Assembly (NCBI RefSeq): GCF_021155775.2
Contig: NC_060233.1
Location: 3,452,501 to 3,516,500 of the forward strand
DNA from: Neodiprion pinetum
Taxonomy: Eukaryota > Arthropoda > Insecta > Hymenoptera > Diprionidae
Length of the DNA stretch: 64,000 bases
Direction: 5' to 3'
The notes under the pieces were generated by a model. The model made no database searches. It was not told the DNA's origin and saw nothing but the letters and a program-made list of their open reading frames with translations. Of this stretch, positions 40,103-49,732 are shown in pieces (positions within the stretch are counted from its first letter, which is position 1; each line of letters opens with the position of its first letter). The position numbers and the translations under genes were made by a program.

Positions 40103-42244
40103 CTCACGAAGAGAGATAGAATATATTTTGTTATCCTGTCAACTGGTCATCGGTAGTCACAACCGGGTCCCTCGTCGTTCCTGATGATTTATAATTTCTA
40201 TTCAACCCGAACGAACGACGAAGAACCTCCCTCTCTCGGTCTGAGAGAGTGCGATCCCGAAACCGATGTGTTTTATACGCACAAGGCAGTTTCACGATGC
40301 ACCGAATATTCACTGCCTACCTACCTACCTACCTACCTCTCTCGCTCTCCCTCCCTCCCTCCCGCCGTTTAACCAGGCACGAGAAAACACCAACAACAAC
40401 AACAACAGCACAACAACAACAACGGCACGCAACGGTGAAAAACTCACGGGGTTCTCTCTCTCTCTCTCTTTCTCTCTCTCAACCACCCAAACACTTCACT
40501 TTCGTGTCCCCGTTAACAACCGAAAAGCACACCGTCGCCATGAAAACTTTTCACACGAGTGTCTTTGGTTACTTACTTCTACCCTGCCGCACGATCTCGC
40601 GGCGCTTTAGCCAACTAACGTTCAAAGCGCGGCCAATCATCAGGTCTCCTGCCCTCTGGCCTCTACCAGGGCCGTACGCTAGGCTGTTGCGAACCCCGCA
40701 CTTGGTCGAGGTTCAACAAAATTTACTCAATTTTTCGAGAACATTTTTTACACCTTCGGTATTACGAGCGATTTCGCTGAGAAATAATAACGCGTCGCAT
40801 TGATTCCTTATTGATTCTAGAATTTAGCCGTATTACCCTAAATAGATCCATTCGTAAAACACGCCTCAGCAAAAGTTACGTGACGCTATACGTATATATT
40901 TAGTTAAACTAAACAATATATAATTGTTCGTTCTGAAATAACCCAAAGTATTTTTAATATTTCACTTGCTTCTTATTTTTGAAAAAAAAGGGTGAGTGAG
41001 TGGCTCTATGTCACGTAATTTTCAGGGGTGGCAAGGGGGATGGGCATCGGTATCCGTAACGAAACGTCACAGGGGTGGAAAGGGGTCGAATATTTATAAA
41101 ATTTGCGTCTCATGTTTTACGAACGGTCCCTAACTACTCTTCATTATCTGTGATACTGTTTGCTTTCACGAGTGCATAGAATACGCGGAATTGATAGAAA
41201 GGAGTGCCAGAAGTCAAGTATGCGGGAAGGAAGGAAAGGGGGGGGGGGGAGGTTTGAAAAAAAACCCGTTGATATTGACGTTTAACCCGAATTGAAACTG
41301 AGGTAGGATGTAATGTGTATGTAGAATGTACGTGAAGGCGTAACGAGGAGCGTTTTACCAGTGTATAGTATTATAGAGTCTCCCCTGAAAATAAACGTTT
41401 TAAGTTAATTGCCGGATCGAGTTGACGCACTTCGGAACCCCGTTTGTATAATTGTACACTATATTTGAATAGCGAGGAACTGGAGAGTCGGATGAGCCTG
41501 CAGTCTGTTGATAATGATTCGGGTAAACGTATCGCGTATTAACGGTCGTGTAAGGCTGCGTTGAAGCATAACAGAGGTTGAAAATAACGATCTCACCCTC
41601 TCAATACCGATCGCGGAATAACCTTCAGATCTGAGTCTTGTTTGCAGTTTAACAATAGCAAGAGAGAGCGGATATCATAGCCGAGGATCCGCAGTGCAGT
41701 GGGAGTAATTATAATTATTTTGATGATTCGCGGGAAATCTGCGTGAGGGGAGGGGGGGTGAAATCGCGGCTTTACAGGGAGATATGGAAAGAGAAAGAGA
41801 GAGAGAAGGAGGAAGAGTGGAGAAGAACAGAGGCTGGAGGAGGAGCACCTTGTACCTCGACTTGTAGCAAATATCCATTTCTTTGATCCTCAGATCTCTT
41901 TGATCTCTCGACACCCCCTCACACAAGTAACTCATCCTCTGCAACCTCCTCCTCCTCCTCCTCCTCCTCGAAAACCGGCGATGCCCGTCGTTCGCCCGAC
42001 GCGGAACCCTCTAACAAAACAATTTTAAAGCCTCCTCAAAGTATACCACAAAGCATTGTGTATCTGCGTCAAATAAAATATAAAGTCTATTGCCTTTTGC
42101 CATTCTTCGACGCTGCGGTGAGCTCTCGCCTATACCTGTATATATAATGTCTGCGTAAACCTTCCCTGGAGACGTGCTGGAGGAAAATCTGAGGAACCAG
42201 TCGAGGTCTTTCCGCGACGAGAATCTCCCGATATCGGCAGGTAA

Positions 42245-42490
42245 AAAGAACGACGAAAAACAATCGATTATTTTTTTCCGATTAATCGAGGAAAATCGAT
42301 TATTTTTCAAAGCCGATTAATAGCCAGAATCGATTGTTTTTCCTCACGATCGATTTTCGCTTTTATATGCACCGTTTGCAAAAAAATACGAAATAATCGA
42401 TTGATCGATTGAGGTTAACTGATTTAATCGACTCCTGTTCGATTATTTTTTTCGAATCGATTATTTTCAGCTCAGAGTGGCCATCGCTAG
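42245..42490. repeat. ATCGATTA-rich dispersed repeat, copy 3, inverted
   Basis: In reverse orientation it matches the head of copies 1 and 2 (GCACCGTTTGCAAAAAAATA, AATCGACTCCTGTTCGATTA, ending TCAGAGTGGCC). The region left of 42365 adds further AATCGATTATTTTT motifs not seen in the other copies. Confidence 0.6.
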
Positions 42491-43160
42491 CTAATGCTCG
42501 ACATAACGGACACGATTGGTTCTCTGCATTTTTGAAAATCAAGCGCGGTTTGAAACGCGGGGGATCTGGAAGAGGCTCAACCCTTGAATCCCGAGGGACC
42601 GAAACATTCCGCGTTATCAATGCCGGTTGAGAGCTGCTACAAAAATAAAACCCACTAAAGCTAGTTTTCAACGGGCTTAAGCGTGTTTCGAACGCGTAGT
42701 TTTCAAATGAGTTTAAGAAAACGGAGAAAAATTCATCGGAGAATCGATTTTCGTTGCAAAAGGTTTCCTTTATATAGGAAATTTACGCGGGCTTGAGCAC
42801 GGCATTGAAACAGCAATATATTTCCGCGAGTCAGTTTTTTATAATAAAACGAGACGAAAAAAAGAAAATCGCAGCAAATTCAAAGCCGACTATTCGGTCT
42901 GTCGAATGAAAATTTTAGTTTGAAAGATCGACGCCAGTAGCAGCCTCGCGCCTCGATGCGCCTTTCGCACAATGTTTATAACATTCGCAAAAATCTCTAT
43001 TAATTTCGGAGGGAGCGTGACGTAATTTCCAAAATTCAAAATCAATCAAATTATATTAAAATAAGGTTATTCGTAAAAAAAAAAAAGGGAACTACACCGA
43101 ATAAAGGAAAAAGGAAAAAGTTTCAAAATTGTCGTTGGAAAACCATACACAAATTCAAAA

Positions 43161-46100
43161 ATGAATTACACCGATGAAAGTTTACGAGGCGGTGGGGGAT
43201 GTTGTAAAAATAAGAATAAAACAATTACAATCAATTCCACCGATCATGGTGAGCAGAAATATTCTCACTCGCTAGAAAAGAAAGAGAAAAAAAAAAAAAA
43301 AATGTTACAAGTGTAGCAGGTTATGTGAAAATTATTCGATGTGAATAAATTTTTGCCCGGTTCTCTTTTACAGCGGATCAAGACAATTTCGAGCAGGAAA
43401 GAATCGATCTCGGTAAGCAGCTTGCACAAGTTTCGTGCAAATTTCAGCGAAAATTTTCTCATTATTATTACAAAAAAAAAAAAAAGTAAAAGATTGATCG
43501 GGTGGTGAGAAAAATGTATAAAAATTTTCAATATCAAAAGAAGGATCGAAGAGGGTGTATTAAATATTCTTATACGATACACGCGCGGCGTGTTTGAGCA
43601 CCGATCAGCATTCGTTTGATGTGAGCTTATAACCCTGAAGGTTTACAATCAGATCTGCGCGGGATACTTTGGCGCTAACAAAGGCGCCCCTGTTCCAAAA
43701 GTGGGAAACCAATGGGGCTGGTTATGCTTGACTAATTTAGTGAAATGCCACCCACGTACACTCGACACGTGTCCCCCTGGACCCGCGGCATTGAAGCGTG
43801 TATGTCAGATCGACGGGTTGGATCAATCGACGTTATACGGATAATAACGCAAAGGGAGCGAAGAAAGCGCTAAATCGAGTATGAAAAGAATCGCGTGAAA
43901 GTCTGCGTTCGATGCTTATTGGGTTTTGAAATCGTAATACGGTTGTGGATTCGTTGCGTCACGAGTTGACTCTTTCGGTCACAATAGTCGGATGCTCAAC
44001 GTCCCACCTCAAAAATTTCCACGTCTTAGCCTTATCACGGTTTATTTACAACTTCAAATGATCTTTGTTACTTCGTACGGCTATTAAAGTATGGACGTAA
44101 CAAGTTTCGGCTGGAATCATCGAATTTTTATGGTTTTTTCGATTTTACATCCGCCATATTGGATCAGCCGTCTTGGGTTTACGAACCGACGGCAGATTCG
44201 TAATCAGCGAATTCAAAAACACCCGGGTAAAAAGATTCGGCCAGAATCGTAAGATTTTGATAGTTTGTTCGATTTTACATCCGCCATAATGGATTCGCCA
44301 TCTTGGACTTAGAAATGGTCAAACTCAGACTTCAGATTCGTGATCGACGAATCCAAAAGCACCCCAGTGAAACAAAATTCAGGCCAAAATATTGAGTGGA
44401 AAAATGTGTGACTGAAAAGGTTAAAGATAATTATTGAAGTCTAGAAAAATTTACCAATATAAGCCTTATTCCGATATCTGCTACAAAACCAATATTTTTT
44501 GCCTGATTCTAATGTACATTATTTCGTCAGGCCGGGGAAACAATTTTGGGGAAATGGAGGACTTCGAAGATAACAATGAGGAGGATCAGGCATGCTGGAG
44601 TAAGAATGGATTTCAATTGATTGTATCGGCTTCGGAAGATTGTCAGAATTACTCAAAATCTGTTATCGAAATTTTGTTTTACAATTTGAAAATGTATAAA
44701 ACGAAGTTTGGAATATCTGGACGCGATTTTGCAAGTATACGTGATTCCTTTCTTATTTTCAAGATGTCACGCAGGACGATTCCTACACCGTATTGACCGG
44801 AAAATACGAATCAATGAATCCTGATTGCCTAGAAGACGAGGACGACGAGCAGAATGATTTTTTAGAAAAATATCGTACGAATTCGTTCACTTTTTCAATT
44901 TCAACCTCTCCATTTATCACTCTGACTACGATTACTCTTCTCTCTTTGTACAAAGCATTTGTTTATTCATTTCCTTGGTTCCTTTTTTACAGTGCTGTCG
45001 ATGAGTCCGATAATCGAGAAGAACACCGAGGTTCGAGGTGGTTAGTGGTATTTTTTCTACTCGCATTACACCTATTTACACTATACACATGCGTGTATAC
45101 GTTGTGTGTGCATACATATGTATCGGAAGTTGTACGGAGTAAAGATTCTATTTCGAGGTGTATATTTTTGCTTTAATGGTCATCTATTCCACGATTAGAA
45201 AAGGGAAAGAAGGGAACGTTGAGAACGATGCCAAGAAGACTGCATGACGTCAGCGTCAAGTGCAGCGATTCGAGTGAGTAATCGGAAGAGGATCATTCCT
45301 AGCCCCCCCAATGCCTGCGCGTTTTAACATCAACGTATAAACAGAACTCTCGCTTGGTGGCGAGTGACTCAATTTTTCTTTTTTCTTCTTTTCTTTTCTC
45401 TCCCTCCCCCGCCCTTCTCAATGAACAAGAATACAATACTCTTCTCAAACTAATACCAAAAAGCTTGTTAAATACAATGCGGAGAAATTTTTCTTTCAGG
45501 AATAATCGAATTCTCCTCTAATTATGAAAACAAAATAAATAAACAAGTAAATAAGTAAACGATACGGCAAACAATCAGAGATCAAAATCAGATCAACGAG
45601 TAACAGAAATTTCTTTTTCCAGCCGAAGAGATAGTCGGAACACCGTCGGAGGTTGCCTTGAGATTGAGCGATGCGATCCAGCATTATTTACCGCGGAGAA
45701 AGACAAAAATCGAGAAAGAAGTGAGCAAGGAAGCAGCTGTTTGTCTGGACGAGGAATTCGGAAAAGGTACCGAGTTTTATGGCCTGTTTAAATACGGAAA
45801 TATTTAACTCTGGCGGGCGTAGTTTTTGTCGCCATCTGTCGAGCATATTTAGAAGCTAGTTTGATTATCATGTGACGTTATCGATAAGGTTGGTAACTGC
45901 CTGACCGGTTCCGGATATAATTTCTTACCCAGAAGGCGCAATAAGGATTAATTTGGATGTAGAGAATTCATTTTTTTTTTCCCCATAACGATCCAGACGA
46001 AGAATCAGCTGTAAATAATTGTCCCGATGAGGAACCGCCTTGCCCTCCCGAACCTCCTGGCTGTCCGGGAACCTACGATCGAATTCGTAAAATGAATGTT

Positions 46101-46502
46101 CCATGCGCCGCTGCGCCTACCATACGCGAGATCGCTCTTGGCAGAAAAGTGCGACGTCCACGGGGTGTCGTACCGACCGAGGAGAGCTTCGAACAGAGTT
46201 ACAGTGCTCAGCCGGTAAGGTGTTCGATCATTTTCTTTCTTAGTACCCAAGCAAAAAGCCGCGAAAATATTTAGCTGGTTCGAATCGATTGAATTGTGAG
46301 GATAAATTCGATCTATGCAAAGTCAGTCAACTGGTTTTTCGAATTTCAGATTGACAAAGTTAAACCAAGTAGTGATAAGGATGGTTGTTGCTGTGCCAAG
46401 AAGAAGAAACGGGAAGGGCACAAATCACCACCGCCTCCTCCAAAATCTTGCTGCACTACACGGCCGACAAGATCTAACAAAAATGTTACATTTACACTAT
46501 GA
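43161..46502 (+). CDS. Array gene A: nine-exon Cys-rich acidic/basic protein, 313 aa, function unknown
   Basis: Exons: 43161-43248, 43374-43412, 44531-44599, 44764-44874, 44993-45037, 45199-45273, 45623-45766, 45997-46214, 46350-46502. Each intron is GT-AG and the frame is kept through all nine exons; introns 1-7 are phase 1 and intron 8 is phase 0. The start is the ATG opening MNYTDESLRGGGGCC, which runs in frame to a GTGAGC donor. The middle (residues about 43-85) is very acidic. Residues 199-215 form a Pro/Cys stretch (Cys199, 206, 213). The C-terminus has a Cys triplet at 276-278 followed by a Lys/Arg run, then PPPPP and a Cys pair at 297-298. I see no signal peptide or membrane segment. 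I recognise no family; it could be a disordered structural or nucleic-acid-binding protein. The weakest splice is the exon 5 donor (GTGGTT). Intron 2 carries a dispersed repeat. AATAAA follows at 46730. It is the first gene of the five-gene array. Confidence 0.72.
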
Positions 46503-46729
46503 TGTTGAAATACTACAAAGAGTTTCAATCGGGGAAAATTGAGTCAACTATTATTTACTCCGTTAACAGAACTTTGCTCTCTTATCTAGAGAAATATTAT
46601 TGGATAAATGTGATAAATTTTAAAGATCAACTTCGGTGTAACATATCGTTGCTCTGTTAGCTGGAAAATACATTATGAATATATCATAACCACCGTTGAT
46701 CCTATTTTGTTTTGTGTTGAATAAATTCT

Positions 46730-46735
46730 GACAAA
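46730..46735 (+). terminator. Poly(A) signal candidate for gene A
   Basis: Canonical AATAAA about 230 nt after the gene A stop and 130 nt before the gene B start. It is the first clear signal after the stop. Confidence 0.4.
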
Positions 46736-46865
46736 ACTTTCAGTCAACTTGACATAATATGTAACCATCAATATTGAATCCAACATCATATTTTCGACAA
46801 AATTACAATAAGAATTTAGCCAAAAATAATTTTAGAAAAATATAAATAAAAAAAAGAAAAATACA

Positions 46866-47756
46866 ATGTCAGAGCGTTCTTTCTGTGGTAATAGGCCAGA
46901 ATTGAAACTTCCTCCCAGTCCAGACATTGAACCCCCCCACAGTTATGTTACCAATATGCCGTAAGTCTATGTTTTACGAAAATAATATATCTCGAGAAGT
47001 TTGTTTTCTGATAATTCATTGTTCATCTCAAAATCGTATCTAAACTGTAATGGTCCTGAAATAAATGAGAAGAAAGGAATATTTTTATTTTTTTTATACT
47101 ACAGTCTCCGTGGCCAAGTGTTTGGCCTTTCTTCACCGAGCAAATATCCACCGTTTATTCGTAAAAAGTTGACTAACAGAGAGTTAAGAGATGGTATTGA
47201 CAAACACGAATTGTGGTTGTACGTTCCTCCATGGCAGGTACCCAGAGTTAGTAACCTATCTTTTGGAATTAAGTGTGAATCGTTCATTCGACGTGCTGTG
47301 CCGATGAAGAAAATCATCTGTATGGCAAAGAAAAATAAAACTCTAGACGGGTACATAGGTAAAGACTGTCGGTGGTAACTGGGCAAGGATACTCAAAATA
47401 CTAAGAGCCCACCATTACGATATTCAGTACATTTTAGTCAACGGTTTTTCCTCAACAATTGTTAATATTTGTGTAACACTGTTCGTCATATTTCAGGAAA
47501 ACTGAAATTGGCGTTCCCACATTTTGGTAAACCCACGTTGAAAAGACCATGCGAAGAAACGGGCGTACAACCAGAACATCCAGACGTCGATAGAGTAAAG
47601 AAACAAATTGTACGATACAACAGGCGAAACGGTATCGAATGTAATAAAACGTCACCGGTAAGAATCAGAGAATTTAGTTTCACACAGAAGAATTAAAGCA
47701 AAGAGATTCCTTTGGTTCTACCTTTTCCGTCTATTTTCAGCAAGGAAAAATTTAAT
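46866..47756 (+). CDS. Array gene B: four-exon basic protein, 174 aa, function unknown
   Basis: Exons: 46866-46960, 47105-47358, 47497-47657, 47742-47756. The introns are phase 2, 1 and 0. The first exon opens MSERSFCGNRPELKLPP, which is short, Pro-rich and has an early Cys, as in other array genes. Exon 2 encodes a basic stretch with KYPPFIRKKLTNREL and a WLYVPPWQ segment. Exon 3 is Lys/Arg-rich with single Cys residues. The last exon adds only four residues (QGKI) before TAA; its acceptor has a strong pyrimidine tract, and phase 0 leaves no longer reading. The ATG of gene C lies only 90 bp beyond the stop, so B and C might be parts of one gene joined by a weak acceptor at about 47860, or may share one transcript. 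I see no known domain, signal peptide or membrane segment. The Pro-flanked basic segments would suit a structural or tubulin-associated protein, but that is speculation. Confidence 0.6.
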
Positions 47757-47845
47757 CCCGATGAGAAACTGGACTTAATACATTTTCGAAGAAGATGAAG
47801 TGTTTCAGCATTCTTTTTAAAAATTATTGCCAAGATCGTTAAATA

Positions 47846-48726
47846 ATGTTTCGCAACAAGGAGGACCACTCCAGTTGCAAGAATTGCAACAGTGTAATCA
47901 GATCAGCTTATCCTGCGTGTTCGGTGTTCGAGGATAAGTGAGTGATTCAAACAAAAGTCGAAGCATTCAATGTTCACGGTAGCCTTCTAATAAATGCTTG
48001 GTAAACTTTTAATGTCAGACCATTCGGCCGTGAGATGTGCAATGGACGAGGAATCTGCGACACATACCCAATGCCAAAGTACAAGATCGAGAAGCCATGT
48101 CGTAGTGAGATTAAGAAATCTGTGGCTACCACGACAACGGATGTTTCATCAAAAAGATACTCTGCCATTGGGGGACAGACTTCAGTCACTATATTTGAGC
48201 GGCGTGATTATTTGAGGGAAAACGATATCGAACAAGAATTTCTTAAGGATCCTACGACTTACGTTCCTCCGTTTGGATTCAGAACATTGGTTGCTAGCAC
48301 GTCGCAAGATCCTGAAAATGGACCTCAAGATCTTTGCGGAGAGAGAGTGCGAAAAGTAAAAGAGAAGCCAGTTAATCATTGCGACGAAGATTCATCGGGC
48401 AGTAAGAAATTGCCGGGTATTTTTACCGGCTTTATGTGTTCCGAACAAAGATTAGCGGGATCGTTAGAATCATTTGATCTGAGGAAAATGGCGTAATTGT
48501 TTTTTTCAATGTAGAATCGAGCTCGTCTTCGCAAATGGAAAACGACTGCTTCTTTGCGGACTCAAAGTCCCTGTATAAAGTGCCACTGAAACAAGATCGT
48601 CGAACGCATCGTTGTAAGCTTTTAGGCCCTGTTACGGAACCGCCGAATCCTGGGAAGCAAATGAAACTTGGGGTTTATTGTCCCGGAAGAAGCCGCGTTG
48701 AGAAGGATTTTTATAAAGATTTTTAA
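47846..48726 (+). CDS. Array gene C: three-exon Cys-containing protein, 228 aa, function unknown
   Basis: Exons: 47846-47937, 48019-48401, 48515-48726; introns are phase 2 and phase 1. The start is MFRNKEDHSSCKNC, giving a CxxC pair at residues 11-14. Cys38 and Cys44 lie in a Gly/Arg segment, followed by YKIEKPC at 52-58. Residues 52-95 (KI..E.PC to ERRDY) match a module in gene E. The second intron is only 113 nt; if it were retained, the frame would stay open for about 31 residues and stop at 48496, giving a different C-terminus. The spliced form joins exactly in phase and ends RVEKDFYKDF. AATAAA sits 8 nt after the stop. No signal peptide or membrane segment is visible. The protein is hydrophilic and probably soluble. 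I do not recognise the family. Confidence 0.7.
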
Positions 48727-48733
48727 GCCAGCT

Positions 48734-48739
48734 AATAAA
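48734..48739 (+). terminator. Poly(A) signal candidate for gene C
   Basis: AATAAA immediately after the gene C stop codon at 48726. The spacing is short but compatible with a very compact 3'UTR. Confidence 0.5.
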
Positions 48740-48910
48740 TCAAATCCAAAATATGTTGAGGCTTTTTGAAAAACAAATGTACAATTTTATATGAACTTAG
48801 AAATGAAAATTCCCGACTATACGAATGGTGAAAGAATCGTAACTGTAAGCATACAATTAATTCTGAGCAAGATCAGATCAGAGTATAATGTTTGTGAAAA
48901 AAATGTAATT

Positions 48911-49568
48911 GGAGCATTTCATGTCAACGCAACCAATGATTTTTCCTCGCCCGTTTTTGATTTGCTTTAGGATTTTTCATACGATTCTCTGGTCAGTAAA
49001 AATCACTTCTTAATTCTTTTACATTTTTTCCTACAACCGTTAATTTTTTATGATTACTCAAACCCATCTAAAAATTGGCATTTTTGTCTTTTAAATTCTT
49101 ATTTTTCATCTCGATCATTTTTTCCAGCACTTTAAACATTTTGAACAAACCATACACCATTTTTCAACTTTCCGAAAATTCTCGAAATATTACCAAAAAT
49201 TCTGCGTCCTTGCAGCAAAAGATTCAGAATTGAATACAGAATTTTTGTTAACTATTTGAGAATTTTCGGAACGTTGGAACATGGTGTTTGGTTTGTTCGA
49301 AATGTTTAAAGGGCTGGAAAAAAATAGAAGAAAAAATCGCCCCATCATGGGACGGGTGTCAGAATGATCCGGATGAAAAATAAGATTTTTGAAAAATGCG
49401 TATTTTAGATGCGTTTGAATAATTATAAAAAATTAACAATTGTAGGAAAAATTTTGAACGAATTAAGAAATACTTTTTCGTGACCAGAGAACCGTATGGA
49501 AAATCGTGAACCAATTAATTAAAAATGGTGTGGGAGAATCATTGGTCGAGTTGACATGGAATGCTTCA
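48911..49568. mobile_element. Large foldback (long inverted-repeat) element between genes C and D
   Basis: The left end reads GGAGCATTTCATGTCAAC and the right end is its near inverse (GTTGACATGGAATGCTTC). The arms continue as imperfect inverted repeats of roughly 280 bp through 48.95-49.14 kb and 49.26-49.55 kb (for example the TTCTCTGGTCA / TGACCAGAGAA pair and the TTTGAACAAACC / GGTTTGTTCGAAA pair), meeting at a short loop near 49.2 kb. There is no ORF. This is the structure of a non-autonomous foldback MITE; the superfamily and target-site duplication are not clear. It occupies most of the C-D spacer. Confidence 0.7.
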
Positions 49569-49732
49569 ACTGATTTTCGACTGTCATAATCTGTCAATCG
49601 GCAGTTAACCAGTCATCAAAATCTCTTAAATTTCGGTCTCAAACACAAAATTCCCTCACGATGAAATAGAAAATTCAAAATTAAGACAAATTCAAAGAAA
49701 CGTTTCATCGTCATGGAGTAACGCTTAATGCA

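Larger units (their letters stand above)
38700..40810. other. GC-rich island, likely promoter/5'UTR region
   Basis: Dense CG, CAG and CT tracts over about 2 kb with short ORFs on both strands (listed separately). A 184-codon plus-strand frame at 40249-40803 is mostly CT/TACC/ACA repeat translation and is not called. Confidence 0.4.

Noticed and set aside
40249..40803. Longest plus-strand frame, 184 codons, with a mitochondrial-presequence-like C-terminal half
   Set aside because: Half of it is CT, TACC and CAA repeat translation; there is no splice or family support, and the region looks like a promoter/leader island.
42363..42671. 102-codon minus-strand frame with a CPLC motif
   Set aside because: It overlaps the ATCGATTA-rich repeat and has no splice or start support.
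44434..44796. Unspliced reading of the gene A exon 3 region as a 120-aa ORF
   Set aside because: The open frame runs through intron sequence; spliced phases give a better continuous protein.
48182..48379. Minus-strand frame inside gene C
   Set aside because: Antisense shadow of a well-supported plus-strand exon.
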